Assembly: GCF_018449655.1 (NCBI RefSeq)
Contig: NZ_JAAVUX010000004.1
Coordinates: 248,001 to 312,000 of the forward strand
Length of the DNA: 64,000 nt
Source of the DNA: Pseudomonas sp. dw_358
GTDB lineage: Bacteria > Pseudomonadota > Gammaproteobacteria > Pseudomonadales > Pseudomonadaceae
Reading direction: 5' to 3'
Made by a program: the position numbers and the translations under genes. This document shows, one piece after another, positions 49,496-59,363 of this stretch. How positions within the stretch are numbered: position 1 is the stretch's first letter; each line of letters starts with the position of its first letter. The notes under the pieces were generated by a model. The model worked only from the letters and a program-made list of their open reading frames with translations. It was not told the DNA's origin and did not search any database.

Positions 49496-50785
49496 TTACG
49501 CCCGAGCGGCCTTGGCTGCCTGCAGCTCGTGGCGGTTGCCTTTGAACAACACCAAGGTCGCCACCAGGCCCAGTACGGCCGCGCCACTCAACCAGATCCC
49601 TGGCGCGGCCTTGTTGCCCAGCTCATGGATCAGGTAGGTACAAGCCACCGGCGTAAAGCCGCCAAAGGTCGCGGTCGCCAGGCTATAGGCCAGCGAGAAA
49701 CCGGTGGTGCGTACATCCGCCGGCATGATTTCGGTCAGTGCTACCACCATGGCACCGTTGTACGAGCCATACAGGAACGACAACCACAGCTCCACCATCA
49801 GCAACCGCTCGAAACTCGGCTCGGCCACCAGCCAGGACAGCGCCGGATAGGCGGTTAGAATGGCGAGAATGGTAGCGCCCAGCAGCAGTGGCTTGCGTCC
49901 AATCTTGTCGGACACCGAGCCCATCACCGGCAGCCAGAAGAAGTTCGACAGCCCGATGCACACGGTGACGATCAGCGTATCGATGTCGGACAGGTGCAGT
50001 TCGGCCTTGCCGAAGGTCGGGGTATAGGCGGTGATCAGGTAGAAAGACACAGTGGTCATGACCACCAACGCCATGCCCGCCAGCACCAGGCCGAAGTTCT
50101 TGCGAATGGAAGCCATCACCTCGCCCAGGCTGGGGCGATGTTTGCGCGCTTCGAATTCCGGGGTTTCTTCCAGCGAGCGACGGATCATGAAGATCGCCGG
50201 CACGATGGCGCAACCCACCAGGAACGGCACACGCCAGCCCCAGTCGCTCATGGCTTCCGGGGTCAGGTAATGATTGAGTCCCACCCCGAGCAGCCCGGCG
50301 AATACTACCGCAGCCTGTTGGCTAGCCGATTGCCAGCTGACAAAGAAACCCTTGCGGCCAGGCGTGGCGATTTCGGCGAGGTACACCGAGACACCGCCCA
50401 GTTCGACACCGGCGGAAAAGCCCTGCATCAGGCGCCCCAGGAGCACCAGTAACGGCGCGGCGACGCCCAGTGTGGCGTAGCCCGGGACGCAGGCGATCAG
50501 CACGGTACCGGCCGCCATCATCATCAAGGTCACGATCAGGCCCTGACGGCGGCCATGGCGGTCAATGTAGGCGCCGAGGAAAATGGCACCCAGCGGGCGC
50601 ATGAGGAAGCCGGCGCCAAACGTCGCCAAGGACAGCATCAGCGATGCAAATGCGCTGTCGGATGGAAAGTAGGCCTTGGCGATGGCGGTGGCATAAAAGC
50701 CATACACCATGAAGTCAAACATTTCCAGAAAGTTGCCACTGACAACGCGAAAGATCGCGCCGCCTTTGCCCGTGTTCGAGGCCAT
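49496..50785 (-). CDS. MFS transporter, metabolite:H+ symporter family (citrate/TcuC-like)
   Basis: The start at 50785 ([19 protein letters not shown]) gives 429 residues with twelve helices. The opening [16 protein letters not shown], the loop [13 protein letters not shown] after helix 2 and [17 protein letters not shown] are typical of the MHS branch, which includes citrate/tricarballylate, alpha-ketoglutarate and proline symporters. The start is closest to TcuC/citrate carriers; the substrate is not certain. No catabolic gene is adjacent. Confidence 0.88.
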   Translation of the reverse strand: MASNTGKGGAIFRVVSGNFLEMFDFMVYGFYATAIAKAYFPSDSAFASLMLSLATFGAGFLMRPLGAIFLGAYIDRHGRRQGLIVTLMMMAAGTVLIACVPGYATLGVAAPLLVLLGRLMQGFSAGVELGGVSVYLAEIATPGRKGFFVSWQSASQQAAVVFAGLLGVGLNHYLTPEAMSDWGWRVPFLVGCAIVPAIFMIRRSLEETPEFEARKHRPSLGEVMASIRKNFGLVLAGMALVVMTTVSFYLITAYTPTFGKAELHLSDIDTLIVTVCIGLSNFFWLPVMGSVSDKIGRKPLLLGATILAILTAYPALSWLVAEPSFERLLMVELWLSFLYGSYNGAMVVALTEIMPADVRTTGFSLAYSLATATFGGFTPVACTYLIHELGNKAAPGIWLSGAAVLGLVATLVLFKGNRHELQAAKAARA

Positions 50786-51177
50786 GAAATTACACTCACA
50801 TTTGTACGGTCTTATAAGGAGATCCATGGTTGCGACGGCCTGGACTATCCATTCCAGACACGAATGCAGGACGCGTGTTCACCGCGGGAGCGGATCTGTA
50901 ACAGTATGTGTAAATGCTGGGTCAGATCAACCAAAAAGGCGGTCCGCCGGACAATGGGTGGGCAATGAGCCATTGCTTGGGCGTGGAATGGTTCTCATCT
51001 AAGTTCATCCCGTGCGGGTCAAGGCGTCTATATAATTGCTTGAGGCGCGACCAAAGGTTAATGTTCGCGACATTCTGACGCAGATAGATTGCATCTCGAT
51101 TTTTATGCTGCCGCCTCGCGGCAGGTCGCGCCGGGGAAAACCGCGTGTTTTTTTCCGGCCTGTTCTGAGGAGTACGC
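50786..51177. other. 392-base divergent region between transporter and sthA genes
   Basis: No gene is credible. A perfect TATAAT (51031-51036) suggests the sthA promoter about 145 bases before its start, giving a long leader. The leader holds a perfect hairpin TGCCGC/GCGGCA (51109-51123) and a looser GCCGG...CCGGC fold with a T7 run before the ribosome binding site GAGGAG. Confidence 0.5.
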
Positions 51178-52572
51178 ATGGCTGTCTACAACTACGATGT
51201 CGTGGTATTGGGTTCCGGTCCCGCGGGTGAAGGGGCCTCGATGAACGCGGCCAAGGCGGGCCGCAAGGTAGCGATGGTGGACAGCCGGCGTCAGGTCGGC
51301 GGCAACTGCACTCACCTCGGTACCATCCCCTCCAAGGCTTTGCGCCATTCGGTCAAACAGATCATCCAGTTCAACACCAACCCGATGTTCCGCGCCATTG
51401 GCGAGCCGCGCTGGTTTTCCTTCCCGGATGTGCTCAAGAGTGCCGAGCGGGTCATCAACAAGCAGGTAGCGTCGCGCACGGCCTATTACGCGCGTAACCG
51501 CGTCGATGTGTTCTTCGGCACTGGCAGCTTCGCCGACGAGCAGACCATCGAGGTGGTATGCGCCAATGGCGCCGTCGAGAAACTGGTGGCCAAGCAGATC
51601 ATCATCGCCACCGGCTCGCGGCCTTACCGTCCCGCCGACATCGACTTCAATCACCCGCGCGTCTACGACAGCGACACGGTGCTGAGCATCACCCACACCC
51701 CGCGCAAGCTGATCATCTATGGGGCTGGGGTCATTGGCTGCGAATACGCCTCGATTTTCAGCGGTCTGGGGGTGATGGTCGAGCTGGTGGACAACCGCGA
51801 GCAACTGCTGAGCTTCCTCGACGCCGAAATCTCCGAGGGCCTGAGCTATCACTTCAGCAACAACCACGTGATGGTTCGCCACAACGAAGAGTACGAGCGT
51901 GTGGAACCGGGGGATCACGGGGTGATCCTGCACTTGAAGTCGGGCAAGAAGATCAAGGCCGACGCCTTGCTGTGGTGCAACGGGCGAACTGGCAATACCG
52001 ACAAGCTGGGCCTGGAGAACATCGGCATCAAGGTCAACGGCCGCGGCCAGATCGATGTCGACGAGACCTACCGCACCAGCGTTTCGACCATCTACGGCGC
52101 CGGTGACGTGATCGGCTGGCCGAGCCTGGCCAGTGCTGCCTATGACCAAGGGCGCTCGGCAGCGGGCAGCCTGGTGGACAATGGCAGCTGGCGTTTCGTC
52201 AATGACGTGCCGACCGGGATCTACACCATTCCCGAAATCAGCTCCATCGGCCAGAACGAGCATGAGCTGACCCAGGCCAAGGTGCCTTACGAAGTGGGCA
52301 AGGCATTCTTCAAGAGCATGGCCCGGGCGCAGATTTCCGGCGAGCCGGTGGGCATGCTGAAAATCCTGTTCCACCGTGAAACCTTGCAGGTGCTGGGTGT
52401 GCACTGCTTCGGCGACCAGGCGTCGGAGATCGTGCACATTGGCCAGGCGATCATGAACCAGCCTGGCGAGTTGAACACCATCAAGTACTTCGTCAACACC
52501 ACCTTCAACTACCCGACCATGGCCGAAGCCTATCGGGTAGCGGCCTACGACGGCCTCAACCGGCTTTTTTGA
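51178..52572 (+). CDS. sthA: Soluble pyridine nucleotide transhydrogenase
   Basis: GAGGAG precedes the ATG. The 464-residue flavoprotein has the FAD loop [17 protein letters not shown] and [16 protein letters not shown], where only one of the two cysteines of disulfide reductases remains, as in SthA. The NAD(P) loop is [15 protein letters not shown] and the second FAD motif [12 protein letters not shown]. It converts NADPH and NAD+ to NADP+ and NADH, balancing redox pools. It converges on the GDPD gene. Confidence 0.96.
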   Translation: MAVYNYDVVVLGSGPAGEGASMNAAKAGRKVAMVDSRRQVGGNCTHLGTIPSKALRHSVKQIIQFNTNPMFRAIGEPRWFSFPDVLKSAERVINKQVASRTAYYARNRVDVFFGTGSFADEQTIEVVCANGAVEKLVAKQIIIATGSRPYRPADIDFNHPRVYDSDTVLSITHTPRKLIIYGAGVIGCEYASIFSGLGVMVELVDNREQLLSFLDAEISEGLSYHFSNNHVMVRHNEEYERVEPGDHGVILHLKSGKKIKADALLWCNGRTGNTDKLGLENIGIKVNGRGQIDVDETYRTSVSTIYGAGDVIGWPSLASAAYDQGRSAAGSLVDNGSWRFVNDVPTGIYTIPEISSIGQNEHELTQAKVPYEVGKAFFKSMARAQISGEPVGMLKILFHRETLQVLGVHCFGDQASEIVHIGQAIMNQPGELNTIKYFVNTTFNYPTMAEAYRVAAYDGLNRLF

Positions 52573-52614
52573 GCGGCTCCGGCCGGTGGCCTGAGCCGGT
52601 CGGGGAGACCGATT

Positions 52615-53337
52615 TCAGTCCTGTCCCAAGGTGGCTCTGGCCAAACCGGGAAAGTCTGTAATCAGGCTGTCGACGCCAAAATCGGCGAGCCGGCGCATCA
52701 GCGCCGGCTCGTTGACTGTCCACACCGACACATGAAGCCCCTGACGCTGAGCCTTGGCCAGGCGTTCAGGGGTGCACAGGGTCCAGTTCAGCGCGAGAAT
52801 CTTGCAGCCATGGTTCTGCGCCACCTTCAGCGGGTCCAGCCAGGCGTATTCAGCCACCAGCCCGCGGGAAATGTCCGGGGTCAGTTCGGCGGCGGCGCGC
52901 AGGACTTCCCGTGAGCTGGAGGTGATGGTGATCTTGTCCAGCAACCCGTATTCCTGAGCCAGTTCGCGAATGGCCAGGACCGTGGTGGCCGCGCGGGTGC
53001 GAGAGGCCACCTTCACTTCCAGCTGCCAGTGATCGAACGTGCAGGCTTCAAACAGCTCGGCGAGGCGCGGAATGGGGCAGGGTTGCACCCAGCCAGGCCC
53101 GCCCTTGCGCGCATCGTACGTCACCAGGTTGGCGGCGCTATGCTCGGACACCTTGCCGCGCCGTTCGGTGGTGCGTTTGAGGGTGGGGTCGTGGATGACC
53201 ATCAGCTCGTTGTCGCTGGACAGGTGCAGGTCCAGCTCGCAACGGCGTACGCCGTGCTTGAGGCACTCTTTGAAACTGGTCAGGGTATTTTCCGGCGCTT
53301 CGCCCTTGGCGCCGCGGTGGCCGTAGATTAGGGTCAC
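52615..53337 (-). CDS. Glycerophosphodiester phosphodiesterase (cytosolic)
   Basis: The start is GTG at 53337, after AAGGAACAG. The 240-residue protein has no signal peptide. Catalytic features of the GDPD TIM barrel are present: GHRGAKGEAPENTLTSF (His, Arg, Glu), CELDLHLSSDNELMVIHDPTLKRTT (Glu, Asp, His) and a late SVWTVNEP. It would hydrolyse deacylated phospholipids to glycerol-3-phosphate and alcohol. It starts 38 bases after the PilZ gene on the same strand. Confidence 0.93.
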   Translation of the reverse strand: MTLIYGHRGAKGEAPENTLTSFKECLKHGVRRCELDLHLSSDNELMVIHDPTLKRTTERRGKVSEHSAANLVTYDARKGGPGWVQPCPIPRLAELFEACTFDHWQLEVKVASRTRAATTVLAIRELAQEYGLLDKITITSSSREVLRAAAELTPDISRGLVAEYAWLDPLKVAQNHGCKILALNWTLCTPERLAKAQRQGLHVSVWTVNEPALMRRLADFGVDSLITDFPGLARATLGQD

Positions 53338-53375
53338 GTCTGTTCCTTCAAGATAGAGGCGAGAAAAACGGAGGG

Positions 53376-53960
53376 TCAGGGGACGGGCAACTCTTCCTGC
53401 TCGCGAGCCAGACGACGCTCCAGCTGCTGCTTCTGCAATATGTATCGCGCCAGCAACTGGCGTTGGGCATCGGCAAGGCTGACGAATTCAGTGCCGATTT
53501 CAAAGCGCCCGTCAATGTCATAGCAGTGCACCACGCGGGCACGCAGCAGCAGACCCAATGCCTGTGGCATCAAGGCCATCTTGATCGACAGCGGCGTGTC
53601 GGGGAGCAGCGGTTTATCCTGGGTGAAGGTGACGCCGCCCTCGGACAAGGTCACAGGCTGGGGCTCGCCGATGCGGCTGGTCAGCGTCTGGGCCACCAGT
53701 TGGCTGAGCAGATCGATGCGCTTGTTCTGCGCCTTGAGGAAGGCAGCCAGGGCGCGGTCGGTCTCGCTGATCTGACGCAGCAGGTGCTGGGACTCGAATT
53801 CGCTCAGGTGCAGCTCGCTGAGCAGGTTGAATAACGGAGAGTCATCCTGCAACAATTCAGTGTCGCGAGCCTCGCTGTCAGTCAAGGCGCGGATTTCCAG
53901 TGCGATGCGGTCGTCGATACGGTAGTATTCGCGACGTTCTTCTTCATCTAGTGTCGACAT
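53376..53960 (-). CDS. PilZ-domain protein with coiled-coil insert
   Basis: The 194-residue protein begins MSTLDEEERREYYRIDD. RREYYR near residue 9 fits the RxxxR cyclic-di-GMP binding motif, but the second motif reads TLSEGG instead of [D/N]xSxxG, so binding may be weak. Between them lies a helical stretch (about 40-95; LLSELHLSEFESQHLLRQ), and the C-terminus is a charged coiled coil. It is divergent from lolC (95 bases between starts) and upstream of the GDPD gene. Confidence 0.82.
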   Translation of the reverse strand: MSTLDEEERREYYRIDDRIALEIRALTDSEARDTELLQDDSPLFNLLSELHLSEFESQHLLRQISETDRALAAFLKAQNKRIDLLSQLVAQTLTSRIGEPQPVTLSEGGVTFTQDKPLLPDTPLSIKMALMPQALGLLLRARVVHCYDIDGRFEIGTEFVSLADAQRQLLARYILQKQQLERRLAREQEELPVP

Positions 53961-54055
53961 GGCGAACCCATGGTAGCGGCGATGGTCCGAGTGTAAAGCT
54001 GCTGATCAAGCCCCGCCACAAGGACGTTCCCTCTTTCACCCGAACAAGCCCCTAC

Positions 54056-55306
54056 ATGTTCAGACCTCTCTTCGTTTTTATTGGTGCCCGTTACACCCGC
54101 GCCAAACGTCGTAATCATTTTGTGTCCTTCATTTCCCTGACCTCGATGATTGGACTCGCCCTCGGCGTAATCGTCATGATCGTCGTGCTTTCGGTGATGA
54201 ACGGTTTCGACCACGAGATGCGTACCCGCGTCCTGGGCATGGTGCCTCATGCCACCATCGAATCGCCGCAACCCATCGACGACTGGTCGGTGCTGGCGCA
54301 GAAAGTGCGACAGAACCCGCAAGTGCTGGCGGTAGCGCCCTTCACGCAGATGCAGGGGCTGCTGACCAACGATGGCAAAGTGCAGAAAATTCTGCTCAAC
54401 GGCATCGATCCGGCCCAGGAACGCAATGTCTCGATCATCGACAGCTTCGTCAAGCAGGGCAAGCTCGACGATCTCAAGCCTGGCGATTTCGGCATCATGA
54501 TCGGTGACAAGGCGGCGACCAAACTGGGCGTCGGCCTGGGCGACAAGGTCACCTTCGTCGCGCCGGAAGTCACGGTCACGCCGGCCGGGATGTTTCCGCG
54601 CATGAAGCGCTTCACCGTGGTCGGCACCTTCCATGTCGGCGCCGGTGAGATCGACGGCTATGTGGGCCTGACCAACCTTGAAGACATGGGCCGCCTGCAC
54701 CGATGGAAACCTGGCCAGGTGCAGGGCATCCGCCTCAAGTTCGCCGACCTGTTCCAGGCGCCGCGTATTGCCTGGCAACTGGCTCAGCAGCTGGGCGAGC
54801 ACGAATACTACGCCCGCGACTGGACCCGTAGCCACGGCAACCTGTATCAGGCCATCGGCATGGAAAAATCCATGATCGGCCTGCTGCTGTTGCTGATCGT
54901 GGCGGTGGCGGCATTCAACATCATTTCCACCCTGGTGATGGTGGTCAACGACAAGCGTGGCGATATCGCCATCCTTCGCACCCTGGGCTCGACGCCGGGG
55001 CAGATCATGCGCATCTTCATGGTCCAGGGCACGGTGATCGGCGTGGTGGGCACGGCCATCGGGGCCGGCCTGGGCATGCTGGCGGCGCTCAACGTCAGTG
55101 CGGCCATCGCATTGCTGGAGCGGTTGATCGGGCACAAGTTTCTCAGTTCCGACGTGTACTTCATCGACTACCTGCCGTCGCAACTCCAGGCCCATGACGT
55201 CTACATGGTGTGTGGCGCGGCGTTGCTTCTGAGCTTCCTTGCGACTCTGTACCCGGCCTGGCGCGCAGCGCGTACCCAGCCGGCGGAGGCGCTCCGTTAT
55301 GAGTGA
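54056..55306 (+). CDS. lolC: Lipoprotein-releasing ABC permease LolC
   Basis: The start at 54056 ([17 protein letters not shown]) gives 416 residues. One N-terminal helix ([28 protein letters not shown]), a large periplasmic domain (about 50-270) and three C-terminal helices form the LolC/E topology; a cytoplasmic loop [16 protein letters not shown] contacts the ATPase. LolCDE extracts outer-membrane lipoproteins from the inner membrane for LolA. First gene of a tight three-gene operon. Confidence 0.95.
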   Translation: MFRPLFVFIGARYTRAKRRNHFVSFISLTSMIGLALGVIVMIVVLSVMNGFDHEMRTRVLGMVPHATIESPQPIDDWSVLAQKVRQNPQVLAVAPFTQMQGLLTNDGKVQKILLNGIDPAQERNVSIIDSFVKQGKLDDLKPGDFGIMIGDKAATKLGVGLGDKVTFVAPEVTVTPAGMFPRMKRFTVVGTFHVGAGEIDGYVGLTNLEDMGRLHRWKPGQVQGIRLKFADLFQAPRIAWQLAQQLGEHEYYARDWTRSHGNLYQAIGMEKSMIGLLLLLIVAVAAFNIISTLVMVVNDKRGDIAILRTLGSTPGQIMRIFMVQGTVIGVVGTAIGAGLGMLAALNVSAAIALLERLIGHKFLSSDVYFIDYLPSQLQAHDVYMVCGAALLLSFLATLYPAWRAARTQPAEALRYE

Positions 55307-55997
55307 ACCTGGCATGAACGAACAAGCAGTCTTGAGTTGCCGCAACCTGGGCAAGTCCTACGAGGAAGGTCCGGCGTCCGTGGTGGTGCTGGCCAATCTG
55401 CAGCTCGAGTTGCAGGCGGGCGAGCGAGTGGCCATCGTCGGCAACTCGGGTTCGGGCAAGAGCACCTTGCTCAACCTGCTGGGCGGACTGGACACGCCGA
55501 GCCAGGGCAGCGTCTGGCTGGCCGGTGAAGAGCTGTCGGCGCTCAATGAAAAAGCCCGCGGCTTGCTGCGCAATCGCTCGTTGGGCTTCGTCTATCAGTT
55601 TCACCACCTGTTGCCTGAGTTCACCGCGCTGGAAAACGTCTGTATGCCGCTGCTGATTGGCAAGGTCGCCATTCCCGAGGCGCGTCAGCGGGCCACGGCG
55701 CTGCTCGAACGCGTCGGCCTGGGGCACCGCCTGCAGCACAAACCGTCGGAATTGTCCGGTGGCGAGCGCCAGCGCGTGGCCATTGCTCGGGCGCTGGTCA
55801 ATCGCCCCGGCCTGGTCATGCTCGACGAGCCTACTGGCAACCTCGATCACCACACCGCCCAAGGCATTCAGGACCTGATGCTGGAGCTCAGTGTTTCGCT
55901 GCGCACCGCGTTTCTGGTGGTGACTCACGACCTTAACCTGGCCCGGCAGATGGATCGCGTGCTGCGCCTGGAAGACGGCCAACTGGTGCCCCTCTGA
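55299..55997 (+). CDS. lolD: Lipoprotein-releasing ABC ATPase LolD
   Basis: The ATG at 55299 (MSEPGMNEQ) has GGAGG nine bases upstream and overlaps the lolC stop by eight bases. An ATG at 55314 (MNEQAVLSC) gives the 227-residue length common in the genus and is a real alternative. The protein has Walker [10 protein letters not shown], the LolD motif [14 protein letters not shown], signature [15 protein letters not shown] and Walker [13 protein letters not shown]. It powers LolCE. Confidence 0.95.
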   Translation: MSEPGMNEQAVLSCRNLGKSYEEGPASVVVLANLQLELQAGERVAIVGNSGSGKSTLLNLLGGLDTPSQGSVWLAGEELSALNEKARGLLRNRSLGFVYQFHHLLPEFTALENVCMPLLIGKVAIPEARQRATALLERVGLGHRLQHKPSELSGGERQRVAIARALVNRPGLVMLDEPTGNLDHHTAQGIQDLMLELSVSLRTAFLVVTHDLNLARQMDRVLRLEDGQLVPL

Positions 55998-57241
55998 TGT
56001 TTCGCCCTCTCGCAATCTTTATCGGCGCGCGCTACACCCGCGCCAAGCGCCGCAACCACTTCATCTCGTTCATCTCCATGACCTCGATGATCGGTCTGGG
56101 CCTGGGTGTGCTGGCGATGATCGTGGTGTTGTCGGTCATGAACGGCTTCCAGCGCGAAATGAGCTCGCGGGTGCTGGGCATGGTGCCCCATGCGACCATC
56201 GCCGGGGTCAAGCCGCTCGACGATTGGCAGCCGGTGGCGGCCGCAGCCCTGAAGAATCCTGAGGTGCTGGCCGCAGTGCCGTTCACCGAAATGGACGGCA
56301 TGTTGTCCTTCAAGGGGGCGATGCAGCCGATCCAGATCAGTGGTGTCGATCCGGCTCAAGAAGGCAAGGTGTCGATCGTGGCCGACCATATCACCCAAGG
56401 CAAGCTGGCAGATCTCAAGCCCGGCGAGTTTGGCGTGGTCATCGGCGATATCACCGCCCGGCGTTTCGGCCTGAGCATCGGCGACAAGCTGACCTTGATC
56501 GTGCCGGAATTGAGCGGCGCGCCAGGGGGTATCACTCCGCGGTTGCAGCGCCTCAACGTGGTGGGCGTGTTCAAGGTCGGTGCCGAACTGGACAGCTCCA
56601 TGGCGCTGATCAACGTCGCCGACGCGGCGCAGATGCAGCACTGGGCGCCCAATCAGGTGCAAAGCGTGCGGCTCAAGCTCAAGGACCTGTACGCCGCGCC
56701 CCAGGTCTCGGCTGCGATTGCCGCCGGGCTGGGTGACCAGTACAAGGCGGACGACTGGACGCACACCCAGGGCAGCCTGTTCAGCGCGATGAAGATGGAA
56801 AAGACCATGATCGGGCTGCTGTTGCTGATGATTGTCGCTGTCGCCGCGTTCAACATCATCGCCACCTTGATCATGGTGGTGAACGACAAAGGCGCCGATA
56901 TCGCGATCCTGCGCACCATCGGCGCGACGCCCCGGCAGATCATGACTATCTTCATCGTCCAGGGCACGGTGATTGGCGTGGTCGGTACTTTGATCGGGGG
57001 TGTCCTGGGGGTGATCGCAGCGCTCAATGTCAGCCAGATGGTGGGCTGGGTCGAGCGGGTCACCGGTGAGCATATCTTTACCTCCGATGTGTACTTCATC
57101 AGCAACCTGCCTTCGCAGTTGCAATGGCCTGATGTGGCGCTGATCTGCAGCGCTGGCCTGATCATGAGCTTTTTGGCAACCATCTACCCGGCCTGGCGAG
57201 CGGCGCAGATCGAGCCGGCCCATGCGTTGCGGTATTCCTGA
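55997..57241 (+). CDS. lolE: Lipoprotein-releasing ABC permease LolE
   Basis: The ATG at 55997 shares its A with the lolD stop (TGATG). The 414-residue protein is a close relative of LolC, with the same opening [17 protein letters not shown], the same four-helix layout and DIAILRTIGATPRQIM. In E. coli LolC and LolE differ in job: LolC docks LolA and LolE takes the lipoprotein. The pair here is clearly a duplication retained as a heterodimer. Confidence 0.95.
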   Translation: MFRPLAIFIGARYTRAKRRNHFISFISMTSMIGLGLGVLAMIVVLSVMNGFQREMSSRVLGMVPHATIAGVKPLDDWQPVAAAALKNPEVLAAVPFTEMDGMLSFKGAMQPIQISGVDPAQEGKVSIVADHITQGKLADLKPGEFGVVIGDITARRFGLSIGDKLTLIVPELSGAPGGITPRLQRLNVVGVFKVGAELDSSMALINVADAAQMQHWAPNQVQSVRLKLKDLYAAPQVSAAIAAGLGDQYKADDWTHTQGSLFSAMKMEKTMIGLLLLMIVAVAAFNIIATLIMVVNDKGADIAILRTIGATPRQIMTIFIVQGTVIGVVGTLIGGVLGVIAALNVSQMVGWVERVTGEHIFTSDVYFISNLPSQLQWPDVALICSAGLIMSFLATIYPAWRAAQIEPAHALRYS

Positions 57242-57271
57242 TTGCGCTCGGTGACAGGTACGCACTGATTT

Positions 57272-57299
57272 TGCAGGGTCGAGCTTGCTCGGTCCTGCA
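57272..57299. other. Hairpin between lolE and queF
   Basis: TGCAGG-GT-CGAGC-TT-GCTCG-GT-CCTGCA is a stem of 11 pairs broken by a symmetrical GT/GT bulge, 31 bases after the lolE stop. No T-run follows. It may end the lolCDE transcript or stabilise it. Confidence 0.5.
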
Positions 57300-57387
57300 G
57301 GTGCAGTGGAGCGTTCCTTGACAGCTTTTGCAGTCCTCGGCCCAAACCCGATAAACTTCCCCTCGTTCATCCAGTCAGGTTTTTGCC

Positions 57388-58218
57388 ATGCACCCCGCAG
57401 CCGAACATTCGCCGTTGGGCAAATCCAGCGAATACATCGCTACCTATACGCCTTCCTTGCTGTTTCCCATTCCGCGCGCCACCAAATGGGCCGAGTTGGG
57501 GCTGACTGCCGAGACCCTGCCTTATAAAGGCGTGGATTTCTGGAATTGCTTCGAGCTGTCCTGGCTGCTGCCTTCCGGCAAGCCTGTGGTGGCCATCGGT
57601 GAATTCAGCATCCCTGCAGATTCGCCCAACATCATCGAGTCGAAGTCCTTCAAGCTCTATCTCAACTCGCTGAACCAGACGGCGTTCACCAGTACGTCCG
57701 AGCTGTCAGCATGCCTGGAGCGTGATCTGAGTGCGGCTGCTGGCAAGTCCGTGGGCGTACGCGTGCGCGGTCTGGCTGAAGTACAGGCCGAAGGCGTCGT
57801 GGCCATGCCCGGGACTTGTATCGATGACCTGGACATCACGGTCAGCAGCTACGAGCATCCGCAGCCGGAACTTTTGCGCTGCGACGCAGATCGCGTGGTG
57901 GAAGAGCATGTGTACAGCCATCTGCTCAAATCCAACTGCCCGGTGACCAGCCAGCCCGACTGGGGCAGCGTCGGTGTCCACTACCGGGGTGCTGCGCTCG
58001 ACCACGCCAGCCTGTTGGCCTACTTGGTGAGCTTTCGTCAGCATTCGGATTTTCATGAACAGTGCGTGGAGCGGATCTTCATGGACCTGCAGCGCCTGCT
58101 CAAGCCGCAGACGCTGACCGTATTTGCGCGCTATGTGCGACGCGGTGGGTTGGACATCAACCCTTATCGCAGTACCGAAGCGGTGAATCCCGACAACGCG
58201 CGACTGGTCCGGCAGTAA
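57388..58218 (+). CDS. queF: NADPH-dependent 7-cyano-7-deazaguanine reductase
   Basis: The 276-residue protein is the long bimodular QueF type. The E-S-K-S-F-K-L-Y motif is seen as [16 protein letters not shown], and the nucleophile cysteine lies in [15 protein letters not shown]. It reduces preQ0 to preQ1 for queuosine in tRNA. No preQ1 riboswitch is visible upstream. In P. aeruginosa, from memory, lolE and queF are far apart, so a rearrangement point lies just upstream. Confidence 0.96.
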   Translation: MHPAAEHSPLGKSSEYIATYTPSLLFPIPRATKWAELGLTAETLPYKGVDFWNCFELSWLLPSGKPVVAIGEFSIPADSPNIIESKSFKLYLNSLNQTAFTSTSELSACLERDLSAAAGKSVGVRVRGLAEVQAEGVVAMPGTCIDDLDITVSSYEHPQPELLRCDADRVVEEHVYSHLLKSNCPVTSQPDWGSVGVHYRGAALDHASLLAYLVSFRQHSDFHEQCVERIFMDLQRLLKPQTLTVFARYVRRGGLDINPYRSTEAVNPDNARLVRQ

Positions 58219-58221
58219 TGC

Positions 58222-58485
58222 CTAGACGCCAATGCTGCCGAGGGTCTGCATGATGTTGCGCAGGCTCATGGCCAGGCTCGGGTGACTGACCTCGAAGCGC
58301 TCGACCGCCAGGTTGATCCCGGTGCTGATGTCGTTCTCGCCGACGGCAGACTCCAGTTCGATTCGGGCTTGGATCTGTGCCATCAGTTCGTGCAGCTCCA
58401 CGCGTTCCTGATCAGACAGCGGTGGATTTTGTTCCAGTTGTTCGCGCAGTTCGATCAGTTGTTGTTGCAGTTCGGCGGCAGCCAT
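58222..58485 (-). CDS. DUF4404-family small helical protein
   Basis: The start at 58485 (MAAAELQQQLIELREQLE) has GAAAGGAAAA upstream; the longer frame to 58680 overlaps the next gene and is not credible. The 87 residues are almost fully helical (coiled-coil heptads in the first 45) with FEVSHPSLAMSLRNIMQTLGSIGV at the end, as in DUF4404. Function unknown. It ends three bases from the convergent queF. Confidence 0.87.
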   Translation of the reverse strand: MAAAELQQQLIELREQLEQNPPLSDQERVELHELMAQIQARIELESAVGENDISTGINLAVERFEVSHPSLAMSLRNIMQTLGSIGV

Positions 58486-58591
58486 GACGATTTTCCTTTC
58501 GATAATGATCACTGCATCGGACCACAGGCCCAGGGTAAAGGTCCCAGGCAAGCCTAGTGCCTGAGTGAGTTCGGCGTCTGGCAAAGTTGTA

Positions 58592-59161
58592 TCAGGGCTT
58601 TTCGCCCTTGGCGCGACGCGAGCCGATGTCTTCCAGGCAGCTGTCCAGTTCTTCAAGGTGATCGATGACCGAGTGGACACCCAGCTTGAACAGCTCCAGG
58701 GTCACTTTGCCGCGCTTGAGGTCGCGCGCATGGGGCGTCAGCGCCAGCCACTCGACATTCGCCAGGCCTGCACGAGCTCCGCAGGAGGCCAGGCCCACGG
58801 TCCACAGCCCGGCTGCCAGGGCGGCCTGCAGCAAGCGCGGCTCGCCGCTGACCAGCAGACAGCCGTCAAGCCGCGTGGCGCCCAGGGTGATCAGCGCTCG
58901 CCAGCAACTGGCGGGAGAGGGCCAGGGGGCCTCCCCCGGGAGGCGATTGCACCCCGTGACCCAGTCAGGCAACGCGGCGCTGCGCCGCCGGGCCGTCTCA
59001 CTCTCAAGTTCATCGATCCAGGCACATGGCACCTTTTCTCCATGGAGACGCTCCAATAGCTGGGCAGCGCCAGGCATCAGGCGATCGGCATCGTCCACAA
59101 GGCAGTCACCAAGGCCCAGTAGAATGGCGGTCAATGGGGGAAAAGCAGCGGTTTCAGGCAT
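58592..59161 (-). CDS. Phosphonatase-like HAD protein without catalytic aspartates
   Basis: The start at 59161 (MPETAAFPPLTAILLGLGD) gives 189 residues. The fold follows phosphonoacetaldehyde hydrolases (AALAAGLWTVGLASCGARAGL matches their AGMWTVGL region). The nucleophile motif DxDxT/V is replaced by GLGDCLVD (residues 16-23), with glycine at both aspartates, and the acidic motif IV is replaced by VSGEPRLL. The protein is also shorter than the usual 260-280 residues, so the cap is reduced. It is probably not a hydrolase; a regulatory or binding role is inferred. It lies between the DUF4404 gene and mlaA. Confidence 0.82.
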   Translation of the reverse strand: MPETAAFPPLTAILLGLGDCLVDDADRLMPGAAQLLERLHGEKVPCAWIDELESETARRRSAALPDWVTGCNRLPGEAPWPSPASCWRALITLGATRLDGCLLVSGEPRLLQAALAAGLWTVGLASCGARAGLANVEWLALTPHARDLKRGKVTLELFKLGVHSVIDHLEELDSCLEDIGSRRAKGEKP

Positions 59162-59363
59162 ATCGACATTCCCTGGATGACCGCTGAGCATAAGTCCCTG
59201 CCGTGACAGCTTTGTGACGGTTAGACGACACTGCAACAGAAAATGTCCAGCAGGCAAATACTTAGCTGCCTAAACACTTTGCATCGCTTTATACTGAGGC
59301 ACTTTATCAGGGCATCGCCCTGGCGCGGGCAGGCTGCCCGTCAACCTTTCTGGGAGTATGTTT

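Noticed and set aside
50922..51179. 85-codon minus-strand frame between the transporter gene and sthA
   Set aside because: It covers the sthA promoter and leader and has a composition like noncoding DNA.
53948..55354. Minus-strand open frame of 468 codons opposite lolC
   Set aside because: Antisense to lolC and also overlapping the PilZ start; no family features.
57242..57387. Possible preQ1 riboswitch before queF
   Set aside because: No short AU-rich preQ1-I pattern or A-rich tail is present; only a GC-rich hairpin is seen.
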